From RGIG4708 sp045633845 (GTDB lineage Bacteria; Bacillota; Clostridia; UMGS1810): 54,301 nt of DNA. Positions within the stretch are counted from its first letter, which is position 1. Each line of letters begins with the position of its first letter. The stretch is from assembly GCA_045633845.1 (NCBI GenBank), contig JAZQZC010000021.1, positions 1-54,301 of the forward strand, given 5' to 3'. The notes below the pieces were generated by a model. It had not been told where the DNA came from and made no database searches. It saw nothing but the letters and a program-made list of their open reading frames with translations. The translations under genes and the position numbers were made by a program. Below are positions 16,026 through 24,593 of this stretch, in pieces.

Positions 16026-16802
16026 TCAACAAGCTTTCATTTCTAGTCTTATTTTATCCGCAATCATAGCAATAAACTCGCTGTTTGTAGGCTTGCCCTT
16101 GCTTGACAAAATAGTATAGCCAAAAAGGTCATTTAACACGTCGGGGTTTCCTCTGTCCCATGCAACCTCAATTGCGTGCCTTATAGCTCTTTCTACTCTT
16201 GAAGGAGTAGTGTTGTAGTGGCGCGCAACTGTGGGATACAAAACCTTTGTTATTGAATTTATTGCATCCATATCATTTATTACCATAGTAATGGCATCGC
16301 GTATATACTGATACCCTTTTATATGAGCAGGCACGCCAAGCTGCTGAATGTGCATAGTAATGTTTGTTTCTATATCCATAGAGCGAAGGTCGGCTCCTTT
16401 GTTTTCCCCTTTTGCAAATTTTTCACCTGTTATATCTACAATGCGGTCACGCACCACTGCAAACTCAAAGGGCTTTATTAAGTAATAATCGGCACCATGG
16501 TTCATTGCCGAGTTTATCAGGCTTTCGTGAGCGGACGGCGACAATACAATTGTTTTTGGCTTTTTGCTGATAATAGCGTTTGCACTTATTTTGCTCATTA
16601 CCGCGAGTCCGTCCAAAAACGGAAGCACAATGTTTATAATAAGCACATCAGGTTTTGTTTCGAGCACCAGCTCGTAAGCTGCCTTTCCGTCGTGGACTGT
16701 GCCCACCACCTCAAACAATTCAATTTCAGACAAGTACTTTCTTAAATTGGCACAAAAATCCTTGTTTTCGTCTGCAATTACAATTTTGGTTTTTCTTTTC
16801 AT
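16026..16802 (-). CDS. spo0A: Sporulation transcription factor Spo0A with Asn at the phosphoacceptor site
   Basis: 258 aa; ATG at 16802 preceded by AAGGAGG. Receiver domain 1-125 and Spo0A effector domain 145-258, the latter nearly canonical (VPAHIKGYQYIRDAI, SRVERAIRHAIEVAWDRGN, KPTNSEFIAMIADK). In the receiver the acidic pair (D11, E12), the Ser/Thr switch (S88) and K110 are kept, but the position of phosphorylated Asp56 of Bacillus Spo0A is Asn: PDVLIINIVLP, codon 57 AAC at 16634-16632. Phosphorelay control is therefore doubtful; it may be constitutively active, controlled by level, or phosphorylated elsewhere. A sequencing error would need one specific base change (GAC to AAC). It is not adjacent to spoIVB as in Bacillus. 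Confidence 0.96.
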   Translation of the reverse strand: MKRKTKIVIADENKDFCANLRKYLSEIELFEVVGTVHDGKAAYELVLETKPDVLIINIVLPFLDGLAVMSKISANAIISKKPKTIVLSPSAHESLINSAMNHGADYYLIKPFEFAVVRDRIVDITGEKFAKGENKGADLRSMDIETNITMHIQQLGVPAHIKGYQYIRDAITMVINDMDAINSITKVLYPTVARHYNTTPSRVERAIRHAIEVAWDRGNPDVLNDLFGYTILSSKGKPTNSEFIAMIADKIRLEMKAC

Positions 16803-16953
16803 CTTTTTTTCCTCCTTAAAAAACATTATTTTAAATTTAACAACAAAATAATTATAAACTCCCCAAACAAATAGGCGCATAATGACTTTTTAAATCCCCC
16901 CGAATTGTGTAAAATAAACTATTTTTCTACGGCAATCCATACAATGTGCACAA

Positions 16954-16961
16954 ATTCGACA
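16954..16961 (-). promoter_or_regulatory. Possible Spo0A binding site (0A box)
   Basis: On the minus strand TGTCGAAT matches the 0A-box core TGTCGAA. It lies about 150 nt upstream of spo0A and 90 nt upstream of the recR -35, consistent with autoregulation. A single short match, so tentative. No clear sigmaA -35 was found for spo0A. Confidence 0.4.
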
Positions 16962-17052
16962 CGACAAAAAAATTACTTCAAGTTGAACTTCAAATTTTTT
17001 GAAGCAAAATACACACAACTTTTTTAAAAACACCTGTTTATAGAAAAAACAT

Positions 17053-17081
17053 TTGCATTTATGCGGCGTTTGTGGTATAAT
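17053..17081 (+). promoter_or_regulatory. recR-greA-lysS promoter
   Basis: TTGCAT (17053-17058), 17-nt spacer, TATAAT (17076-17081) with an upstream TG. The 363-nt spo0A-recR gap otherwise contains only AT-rich sequence and the possible 0A box. Confidence 0.78.
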
Positions 17082-17165
17082 ATGACTATTAATGTTTTGA
17101 GGTGCACAACCTGATTGAATTCAGATTGTGTTACCCTGCGATACTTGTATCAGAAGGAGTTGGCA

Positions 17166-17762
17166 ATGCTTTACACCGCATCATTTTCCAAACTCATCGA
17201 GGTTTTCCAAAAAATGCCCGGAGTAGGTCACAAAAGCGCAGTTCGTATGGCATATCATGTCCTCTCACTGTCACAGCAGGAAACAGACGATATGATAAAA
17301 GCCATTACCGATGCAAAACAAAAAATTCACTATTGCTCAGTGTGTCAGAATATTACCGAATCCGACCCTTGCGAAATATGTTCCAATCATAAAAGGGATC
17401 ATTCTGTCATATGTGTTATGGAGCAGGCAAAAGACGTCATCGCTCTTGAAAAAACCCGTGAATATTTTGGTTTGTATCATGTGCTTCATGGTGCCATATC
17501 ACCAATGGATGGCATAGGACCTGACGACATCCGCATCAAAGAGCTGCTGCACAGAGTGGCATCAGGCGATGTCAAAGAGGTTATTATGGCAAACAGCCCG
17601 AGCATCGAAGGGGAAGCCACAGCCATGTATATATCACGTCTTCTTCATCCTTTCGGAGTAAAAGTAACGCGCATTGCATACGGATTGCCTGTTGGCGGCG
17701 ACCTGGAATATGCCGACCAGGTTACACTTGTTAAAGCCATTGAGGGCAGACGGGAAATTTAA
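17166..17762 (+). CDS. recR: Recombination mediator protein RecR
   Basis: 198 aa, the usual length, from the ATG at 17166 with AAGGAG upstream. N-terminal helix-hairpin-helix (MPGVGHKSAVRMAYHVL), a four-Cys zinc finger (CSVCQNITESDPCEIC), and a Toprim domain with the C-terminal GLPVGGDLEYAD segment. It helps load RecA at stalled forks and gaps with RecO and RecF. It is usually paired with ybaB/EbfC or dnaX, which are absent here; greA follows instead. Confidence 0.96.
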   Translation: MLYTASFSKLIEVFQKMPGVGHKSAVRMAYHVLSLSQQETDDMIKAITDAKQKIHYCSVCQNITESDPCEICSNHKRDHSVICVMEQAKDVIALEKTREYFGLYHVLHGAISPMDGIGPDDIRIKELLHRVASGDVKEVIMANSPSIEGEATAMYISRLLHPFGVKVTRIAYGLPVGGDLEYADQVTLVKAIEGRREI

Positions 17763-17787
17763 TTATTTATTTTAAAGGAGATTTATA

Positions 17788-18261
17788 ATGGCAAAGGAAG
17801 TAATACTAACAGCCGAAGGTCTTGCAAAATTAGAACAGGAGCTTGAGTATCTCAAGGTAGTTAAACGAAAAGAAATAGCAGAAAAAATCAAAGAAGCACG
17901 CAGCTTTGGCGACCTTTCCGAAAATTCGGAGTACGATGCAGCAAAAGAAGCACAGGCTTCAATGGAGCAGCGCGTTATTGAAATTGAAAATCTTATTCAA
18001 AACGCAAAGGTTGTATCGGCAAGTGATTCACCAAGCGACGTTGTAAGCATTTGCTCTTCGGTAAAGGTTTTTGACTGTGATTTTGAAGAAGAGGTTGTTT
18101 ACACAATCGTCGGTTCAACCGAGTCAGACCCGCTTAACAACAAAATTTCGGATGAGTCACCTATCGGCAAAGGTCTTTTGGGTAAAAAGCTGGGCGATAC
18201 AGTAGAAATTGAAATACCAAATGGTGTTATTACATTTAAAATTCTCGAAATACAAAAGTAA
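17788..18261 (+). CDS. greA: Transcription elongation factor GreA
   Basis: 157 aa. N-terminal antiparallel coiled coil with the acidic tip DLSENSEYDAAKEAQ that reaches the RNA polymerase active site, then a C-terminal FKBP-like domain ending SPIGKGLLGKKLGD. It rescues backtracked polymerase by stimulating transcript cleavage. AAAGGAG upstream. It lies 25 nt after recR, and lysS starts 12 nt downstream. Confidence 0.97.
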   Translation: MAKEVILTAEGLAKLEQELEYLKVVKRKEIAEKIKEARSFGDLSENSEYDAAKEAQASMEQRVIEIENLIQNAKVVSASDSPSDVVSICSSVKVFDCDFEEEVVYTIVGSTESDPLNNKISDESPIGKGLLGKKLGDTVEIEIPNGVITFKILEIQK

Positions 18262-18273
18262 GGAGTGTCACAA

Positions 18274-19839
18274 ATGGACGAACAGAACAGAATACAGCAG
18301 GAAGAACAGAATCTTAGCGAAATTCTTCAGGTGAGACGCGACAAACTCAGCGAGCTTGTGGCTGAGGGCAGAGATCCTTTTACTATTACAAAATATGACC
18401 GCACACACACATCAGGTCAGCTTACACAAAATTATACCACCGAAAAGAGAGAAATTACAAAACGCGGCAGCGAAGAGGTTGAGGTTATAGATGCAAAAAT
18501 TTCTCCGCTCAACGGCGAAAATGTAATACTCGCAGGACGTATTATGTCTAAAAGAGGTATGGGTAAGGTTGGCTTTGTTCATATTCAGGATTACGATGGT
18601 CAAATTCAGATTTTTGTTAAAAAAGATATCCTTGGCGAGGACGAGTACAACCGTTTTAAAAAGCTTGATATCGGTGATATTATAGGTGTTGAAGGTGAAG
18701 TTTTCACTACACAGACAGGTGAAATTTCGGTAAGAGCGGCAAAAATCACACTTTTGTCAAAATCTCTTATGACACTGCCCGAAAAATTCCATGGTATGAC
18801 AAACACCGACCTTCGTTATCGTCAGAGATATGTTGACCTTATTATGAATGCAGATGTAAGGGACACATTTATCAAACGTTCAAAAATTATTTCTGCAATA
18901 CGCAGCTACTTAAACGGCGAAGGCTTTTTAGAGGTAGAAACTCCTATGCTTGTTTCAAATGCAGGCGGTGCTGCAGCACGTCCGTTTGAAACACACTTTA
19001 ATGCACTTGACGAAGATTTTAAGCTTAGAATTTCGCTTGAGCTTTACCTCAAACGTCTTATTGTAGGCGGTCTTGAGAGAGTTTACGAAATCGGCAGAGT
19101 GTTCCGTAACGAGGGTCTTGACACACGTCACAACCCTGAGTTTACACTTATGGAGCTTTATCAGGCATATACAGATTACCACGGTATGATGGATTTAACC
19201 GAAAACCTCTACCGCCACGTTGCTATGGAAGTGCTCGGAACTACAAAAATCGTGTACAACGGCATTGAAATGGACCTCGGCAAACCATTCGAGAGAATTA
19301 CAATGGTTGACGCAGTTAAAAAATATTCGGGTGTAGACTTCAATGACATCAAAACAGCAGAAGAAGCAAAAGCAATTGCAAAGCAGCATCATGTAGAATA
19401 CGAAGAGCGTCACAAAAAAGGCGACATCCTTAACCTGTTCTTTGAAGAATTTGTGGAAGAGCACCTTGTTCAGCCTACATTTGTTATGGACCACCCTGTA
19501 GAAATTTCTCCTCTTACAAAGAAAAAGCCGGAAAACCCCGATTATGTAGAACGTTTTGAGTTCTTTATGAACGGATGGGAAATGGCAAATGCTTATTCGG
19601 AGCTTAACGACCCTATTGACCAGAGAGAACGCTTTAAGGCACAGGAAGAACTTCTTGCACAAGGCGATGAAGAGGCAAATACAACAGACGAGGACTTTAT
19701 GAATGCGCTTGAAATCGGTATGCCTCCTACAGGCGGTATCGGTTTTGGTATTGACAGAATGTGCATGCTTCTTACAGATTCTGCAGCAATCAGAGATGTT
19801 TTGTTGTTCCCAACAATGAAGCCACTTTCCGATAAGTAA
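18274..19839 (+). CDS. lysS: Lysine--tRNA ligase (class II)
   Basis: 521 aa from the ATG at 18274 (AAGGAG 8 nt upstream, overlapping the greA stop); an in-frame GTG at 18265 falls inside that site. OB-fold anticodon-binding domain (about 70-170) and class II core with motif 2 (RVFRNEGLDTRHNPEFT) and motif 3 (GIGFGIDRMCMLLT). greA-lysS linkage is common in Firmicutes. Confidence 0.97.
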   Translation: MDEQNRIQQEEQNLSEILQVRRDKLSELVAEGRDPFTITKYDRTHTSGQLTQNYTTEKREITKRGSEEVEVIDAKISPLNGENVILAGRIMSKRGMGKVGFVHIQDYDGQIQIFVKKDILGEDEYNRFKKLDIGDIIGVEGEVFTTQTGEISVRAAKITLLSKSLMTLPEKFHGMTNTDLRYRQRYVDLIMNADVRDTFIKRSKIISAIRSYLNGEGFLEVETPMLVSNAGGAAARPFETHFNALDEDFKLRISLELYLKRLIVGGLERVYEIGRVFRNEGLDTRHNPEFTLMELYQAYTDYHGMMDLTENLYRHVAMEVLGTTKIVYNGIEMDLGKPFERITMVDAVKKYSGVDFNDIKTAEEAKAIAKQHHVEYEERHKKGDILNLFFEEFVEEHLVQPTFVMDHPVEISPLTKKKPENPDYVERFEFFMNGWEMANAYSELNDPIDQRERFKAQEELLAQGDEEANTTDEDFMNALEIGMPPTGGIGFGIDRMCMLLTDSAAIRDVLLFPTMKPLSDK

Positions 19840-19845
19840 GTTCGC

Positions 19846-19930
19846 AGAGCGAACGCAACGAATCGGAGAGCGGACAAAAAGGCATATGGGTATGCCGTCC
19901 GCGATAAAGTGGCAAATGCATGCGAAGCGA
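19846..19930 (+). repeat. 85-bp direct repeat, copy 1
   Basis: Apparently identical to 20029-20113. Each copy holds a two-part hairpin: outer arms 19870-19875/19897-19902 and inner arms 19881-19886/19891-19896. Between the copies are a further hairpin (about 19931-19962) and the lysS terminator. Confidence 0.9.
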
Positions 19931-19986
19931 GCAACGTAACGTTTGTGGAAATCAAACGTTGCGAGCGGAGTCGCAGAAGCCAATAA

Positions 19987-20026
19987 ACTCCCCTTTTTAG
20001 AGATGAATAAAAGGGGAGTATTTTTT
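19987..20026 (+). terminator. lysS terminator, between the two repeat copies
   Basis: Perfect 11-bp stem (19987-19997 with 20009-20019), 11-nt loop, T6. Confidence 0.88.
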
Positions 20027-20028
20027 AT

Positions 20029-20113
20029 AGAGCGAACGCAACGAATCGGAGAGCGGACAAAAAGGCATATGGGTATGCCGTCCGCGATAAAGTGGCAAAT
20101 GCATGCGAAGCGA
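20029..20113 (+). repeat. 85-bp direct repeat, copy 2
   Basis: Second copy, offset by 183 bp. It starts right after the T run of the terminator. The 444-bp lysS-GH13 gap contains no gene that I can support; it consists of these repeats and two terminators. Confidence 0.9.
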
Positions 20114-20184
20114 TGACGGTGCCCTTGGTGCTGCTGTATTATAAAATGTGAAGCAGTCAAACAGTAGGATAATAACAAAATATG

Positions 20185-20232
20185 TATATACAAAAACGAT
20201 GTTGTAAAATGACAACATCGTTTTTGTATATA
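20185..20232. terminator. Bidirectional terminator between lysS and the GH13 gene
   Basis: Perfect 21-bp stem (20185-20205 with 20212-20232) with a 6-nt loop, T-rich on one side of each strand. Confidence 0.8.
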
Positions 20233-20283
20233 TGATTTACACATAAAAGCTATTTTGCTTTCATAAATAAGTCTCGCTTTATA

Positions 20284-22125
20284 TCACACAAACAACGCAA
20301 AGCCGCCTTTGTGTATAAGCACCTTGTCGTCGGTGATTGTGGCATTATGGCTCACAACGCACTTTTGGTCTTGTGTATATACTGTATATATGGTATTGCC
20401 TCTGTTTACAACTGCATTTGCAACCTCGCCCTTTAACATTCTTGTTATGTGCATTACATCAATATCGTTGTGGCACATAACAGAAATACTACCCGTCTGC
20501 AGGGGCGCAACAGTGTTTTTGAGCTTTGCCATATGGGCAAAGAATGTACTTGCGGCATTGCCGCTGTTTTCCCACTTAAAAAAACTGCGGTTAAACGGGT
20601 CGCCAAAGCCCTCCATTGCGACTTCGTCACCATAATATATGCAGGGGCAGCCAGGCAGGACAAATTGTAAAAACACTGCAGTAAAAAGCCGTTCATATGC
20701 TACGTTTTTTTGTTCATCTGTAAGCACGTATCCTGCTTTTTGCTCCTTTGAAAGTGACAAATCAGCACCTGACAGCACGGTAAAAATTCGTGCAGTGTCA
20801 TGTGTAGACAAGCTGTTCATAAGGCAGTCGGTAACAGGCTTTGGGTAATTTTCGCATATGGTCATAATGCTTTTTTCAAAATCGAAAACACTCATATTGC
20901 CCATACACAGTGCAATTATTGAATTCATAAAGGGGTAGTTCATTACCGAGTCAAGCTCAGATGCAGAAAAATATTTTCTTCTCACGCTGTACGCAATTTT
21001 GTTAGATGCATCCTCCCACACTTCACCTATAACAAGGGAGCCAGGTTTGTGAGAGTGAACTGTATCGGTAAGCAGCTTTATAAACTCATCGGGCAGCTCA
21101 TCTGCCACATCAAGGCGGAAGCCGTCGGCGCCTTTATCCAGCCAGTGCTTAACAACGCTGTCCTTCCCTGTAATTATATATTCCATATAATGTGGGTTAA
21201 GCTCCTCTACGCAAGGCAGTGTGGTAATGCCCCACCAGCTTTCGTATTTATAGGGGTACTCGGAAAATTTGTACCAGTCCCTGTACGGCGAATTGGGGTT
21301 TGAAACCGCGCCACCGCCGAATATATGCTTTGCATCAAAATATACACTGTTGCTGCCCGTGTGTGAAAACACACCGTCTAAAATCATTTTGATTCCTCGC
21401 TTATGAGCCTCGCTGCAAAGATTTACAAAATCATTTTCATCCCCAAGCATAGGGTCAATTGTTTTGTAATCGCAGGTGTCGTAGCGGTGGTTTGAATATG
21501 CTTTAAAAATGGGGTTGAGGTAAATAACCGATACACCAAGCTTTTTGAGGTAATCCAACTTGCCCGTGATGCCCTGCAGATTTCCGCCAAAAAAGTCGTT
21601 GTTGAGAATTTCACCATTTTGGTCGGGAAGATAATGAGGCACATCATAGGCGGCTTGGTGCACCCAATATGGTTCAAGCTTGCCTTCAAGGCTAACCTCT
21701 CCCTCACGGCAAAACCTGTCGGGGAAAATCTGATACATAACCTTGCCCTTAAAGCTTTTTGGGGTATCATAATTTTTGTCATACACCGTAAGCTGCCACA
21801 TATCTCCTGTGCCCATACTTGTGTCGGAGTAACCCTCCTTGTACAGGTCAAACTCGCCCTCTTGTGTTACAATATGGAATTTGTAAAAATACAAATCTGC
21901 CCTGTCTATACAAAATTTTACCGAATATATATCATAATCATTTTGCTTTTGCTTTAAGCTCATTTCAAAGGTATATTCCTTTGATTTGTCATCATTGTTA
22001 AACAACAAAAAAACAGTGTTTGTCATACAACAACAAGGAATGTGCAAATGTATTACACATTCCTCGTCTGTTTTTAAACAACCGAAGGGTTTTTTGTTTA
22101 TTTTGCTGTTATATAAAATACGCAT
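20284..22125 (-). CDS. GH13 alpha-amylase family enzyme (neopullulanase/cyclomaltodextrinase-like)
   Basis: 613 aa from the ATG at 22125, 2 nt after the glgP stop (a TTG at 22137 overlapping glgP is an alternative). An N-terminal beta-sandwich (about 1-120) precedes the GH13 barrel, which starts MYQIFPDRF. The catalytic triad is present: nucleophile Asp (GFRLDVADE), acid/base Glu (VIGEVWED) and Asp (STHDTAR). The N-domain plus this barrel fits cytoplasmic neopullulanase, cyclomaltodextrinase or maltogenic amylase, acting on glycogen-derived oligosaccharides. No signal peptide. It is the last gene of the glg operon. Exact specificity is not resolved. Confidence 0.9.
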   Translation of the reverse strand: MRILYNSKINKKPFGCLKTDEECVIHLHIPCCCMTNTVFLLFNNDDKSKEYTFEMSLKQKQNDYDIYSVKFCIDRADLYFYKFHIVTQEGEFDLYKEGYSDTSMGTGDMWQLTVYDKNYDTPKSFKGKVMYQIFPDRFCREGEVSLEGKLEPYWVHQAAYDVPHYLPDQNGEILNNDFFGGNLQGITGKLDYLKKLGVSVIYLNPIFKAYSNHRYDTCDYKTIDPMLGDENDFVNLCSEAHKRGIKMILDGVFSHTGSNSVYFDAKHIFGGGAVSNPNSPYRDWYKFSEYPYKYESWWGITTLPCVEELNPHYMEYIITGKDSVVKHWLDKGADGFRLDVADELPDEFIKLLTDTVHSHKPGSLVIGEVWEDASNKIAYSVRRKYFSASELDSVMNYPFMNSIIALCMGNMSVFDFEKSIMTICENYPKPVTDCLMNSLSTHDTARIFTVLSGADLSLSKEQKAGYVLTDEQKNVAYERLFTAVFLQFVLPGCPCIYYGDEVAMEGFGDPFNRSFFKWENSGNAASTFFAHMAKLKNTVAPLQTGSISVMCHNDIDVMHITRMLKGEVANAVVNRGNTIYTVYTQDQKCVVSHNATITDDKVLIHKGGFALFV

Positions 22126-22127
22126 AA

Positions 22128-24539
22128 TTATCTGCAATGCCAGATGTTATCGGCATATTCGCCGATAGCTCTGTCTGATGAAAACAGTCCTGCTTTTGCA
22201 ATGTTTGTAAGGGACATATTCATAAACTTTGCTTCGTCTTTGTATGTGTCTGATACTCTCTGCTGCGCTTTTGCATAAGAGTCAAAGTCGGCAATTGTCA
22301 TATATGCATCGGCAGTTCCGTAAGCGTTTGTAAGCAGTGATTTTGCAATGTCATCAAAACGTGCGCCAAGCACTCCTGATGTAAGCATATCTATAATAGC
22401 CGAAAGCTCGCTGTTTCCACGTAAGAATTCCAGTGGTGAGTAACCTCTTCTCCAAAGCTCATCAACCTCGTGAGCCTTAAGGCCAAACAGGAATATGTTG
22501 TCCTCACCGACCTGCTCAAAAATTTCTACATTAGCGCCGTCAAGTGTACCAAGGGTAACTGCGCCGTTAATCATAAGCTTCATATTACCTGTACCCGATG
22601 CCTCTTTGCCTGCAATGGAAATCTGCTCTGAAATATCTGCTGCAGGAATAATTTTTTCGGCAAGTGATACGCGGTAGTCCTCCATAAACACAACCTTTAT
22701 TTTGTCTCTTGCAACAGGGTCGGAGTTGATTGTGTTCGATACCGCAACAATAAGGCGGATTATCTGTTTTGCCATAAAGTAACCCGAGGATGCTTTTGAC
22801 GCAAATACAAATGTTCTCGGCGGAATGTCAAGGTTTGGATTATCCTTAATCATCCGATACATATGCAAAATCTGAAGCACGTTCAAAAGCTGACGCTTGT
22901 ACTCGTGAAGTCGCTTAATCTGGATATCAAATATAGAGTTCGGGTCAACGTTTATACCATTTTGTTTAGAAATAACCTCTGCAAGGCGAACCTTGTTGTT
23001 ATATTTGATTTTTTTAAGGTTTTTGAGAACCTCGGCATCACCGTGGTATTTAAGCAGCTTTTCAAGCTCGTTGCTGTCCTTTTTAAAGCCGTCGCCTATA
23101 AGCTCACTGAGGTAGCTTGTGAGCTCAGGATTAGACTGACAAAGCCATCTGCGGTATGCAATACCATTGGTAACATTGGTAAAGCGGCTGTTGTCTATGT
23201 TGTAGTAATCGTTAAAAATACTCTTTACAAGGATATCAGAGTGCAGCTTTGATACACCGTTGATTGTGTGGCAGCACGCAAGACAAAGGTTTGCCATGCG
23301 GATTTCACCGTTTGCAATAACTGCCATATAGTCGATTTTTGCATAGTCGCCAGGGTAAATCTCAAAAAGCTGCTGTACAAGTCTGCGGTTAATTTCTGCA
23401 ACAATCTGATATATGCGCGGAAGCTGCTCGCGGAACATTGTCTCGCTCCAACGCTCAAGTGCCTCGCTCATAACAGTGTGATTTGTGTACGAAAGTGTTT
23501 TCTTTGTGATTTCCCACGCATCGTCCCAGCCGTAGCCAAACTCGTCCATAAGCAGTCGCATAAGCTCCGGCACGCAAAGTGCAGGGTGTGTATCATTAAT
23601 ATGAATAGACACTTTGTCGGCAAGATTGTCGAGTGTTCCATACTTTTTGTGATGCTTGCGCACAATTGTCTGCAGTGATGCACTTACAAAGAAGTACTGC
23701 TGACGTATACGCAGAATTTTGCCTTCAAGGTGATTGTCTGCAGGATAAAGAATTTTGGAAATGACTTCGGCTTTGTTATTTTCTTCCAGAGCTTTTGCGT
23801 AGTCGCCTCGTGAAAAAGCAGCCATGTCAAGATTTTTTGGTGATTTTGCGCTCCACAACACAAGCTTGTTTACCGCATCGGAATCGTATCCCGAAATAAA
23901 CATATCATACGGAACTGCAATTACGGAGTTGTAATTTTTAAGCTCGTTGTGATAGCCTGTTTCGTCGTTCCATTCGTCTACATAGCCGCCGAATTTTACT
24001 TCTACAGACTCATCCGCACGCTGGTTGAGCCATACATCGCCAAGGTTGAGCCAGTCATCGGGGAATTCCATCTGCCAGCCGTCAATAATTTTTTGCTTAA
24101 AAATACCAAACTCATATCTTATGGAATAGCCTGTAGCAGGAATTCCCAGAGATGTAAATGAGTCCATATAGCATGAGGCAAGTCTGCCAAGACCGCCGTT
24201 GCCAAGGCCTGCGTCAGGCTCAATTTCATAAATATCCTCGATATCTATGCCTATGCCCTTGAGTGCCTTTTTGAATGAATCTTCAACCATAAGGTTGGCA
24301 AGGTTGTTGTGAAGTGATGTTCCAACAAGAAATTCCATTGACATATAGTAAACGTGCTTGTCGTCGTTTTTGTTTGCTTTTTTTGCAAACTGCATATTTT
24401 TGTCAACAAGCATGTCTTTAATAACATAGCATATTGTCTGGTAAACCTGTTGTTTTGTAGCCTCTTTTAGAGAACAGCCAAAATATTTTTGATTGTGTTC
24501 CTCCATAAGCTTTAGGGCTGTTTTCTGATCCATTTTCAT
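22128..24539 (-). CDS. glgP: Glycogen/starch/alpha-glucan phosphorylase
   Basis: 803 aa GT35 enzyme. AAAGGATG precedes the ATG (an in-frame ATG two codons later is possible). The PLP-binding segment EASGTGNMKLMINGAV includes the Schiff-base Lys, and GLGNGGLGRLASCYMDS is the N-terminal signature. It releases glucose-1-phosphate from glycogen ends, opposing glgC/D-glgA encoded upstream in the same operon. A hairpin in the glgA-glgP gap may tune expression. Confidence 0.97.
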   Translation of the reverse strand: MKMDQKTALKLMEEHNQKYFGCSLKEATKQQVYQTICYVIKDMLVDKNMQFAKKANKNDDKHVYYMSMEFLVGTSLHNNLANLMVEDSFKKALKGIGIDIEDIYEIEPDAGLGNGGLGRLASCYMDSFTSLGIPATGYSIRYEFGIFKQKIIDGWQMEFPDDWLNLGDVWLNQRADESVEVKFGGYVDEWNDETGYHNELKNYNSVIAVPYDMFISGYDSDAVNKLVLWSAKSPKNLDMAAFSRGDYAKALEENNKAEVISKILYPADNHLEGKILRIRQQYFFVSASLQTIVRKHHKKYGTLDNLADKVSIHINDTHPALCVPELMRLLMDEFGYGWDDAWEITKKTLSYTNHTVMSEALERWSETMFREQLPRIYQIVAEINRRLVQQLFEIYPGDYAKIDYMAVIANGEIRMANLCLACCHTINGVSKLHSDILVKSIFNDYYNIDNSRFTNVTNGIAYRRWLCQSNPELTSYLSELIGDGFKKDSNELEKLLKYHGDAEVLKNLKKIKYNNKVRLAEVISKQNGINVDPNSIFDIQIKRLHEYKRQLLNVLQILHMYRMIKDNPNLDIPPRTFVFASKASSGYFMAKQIIRLIVAVSNTINSDPVARDKIKVVFMEDYRVSLAEKIIPAADISEQISIAGKEASGTGNMKLMINGAVTLGTLDGANVEIFEQVGEDNIFLFGLKAHEVDELWRRGYSPLEFLRGNSELSAIIDMLTSGVLGARFDDIAKSLLTNAYGTADAYMTIADFDSYAKAQQRVSDTYKDEAKFMNMSLTNIAKAGLFSSDRAIGEYADNIWHCR

Positions 24540-24565
24540 AATTTCATCCTTTCATTTCAAAGCAC

Positions 24566-24586
24566 GGGCAGCGTTTGCAGCTGCCC
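24566..24586 (-). other. Intergenic hairpin between glgA and glgP
   Basis: Perfect 7-bp stem (24566-24572 with 24580-24586), 7-nt loop, no T run. It may be an mRNA processing or stability element within the operon. Confidence 0.5.
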
Positions 24587-24593
24587 TTAAATA

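Noticed and set aside
19195..20244. Long minus-strand ORF of 349 codons antisense to the end of lysS
   Set aside because: It overlaps lysS and the 85-bp repeats, has implausible composition and no ribosome binding site.
22410..22430. parS-like stretch (TGTTTCCACGTAAGAA)
   Set aside because: Lies inside the glgP coding sequence and does not match the palindromic spacing.
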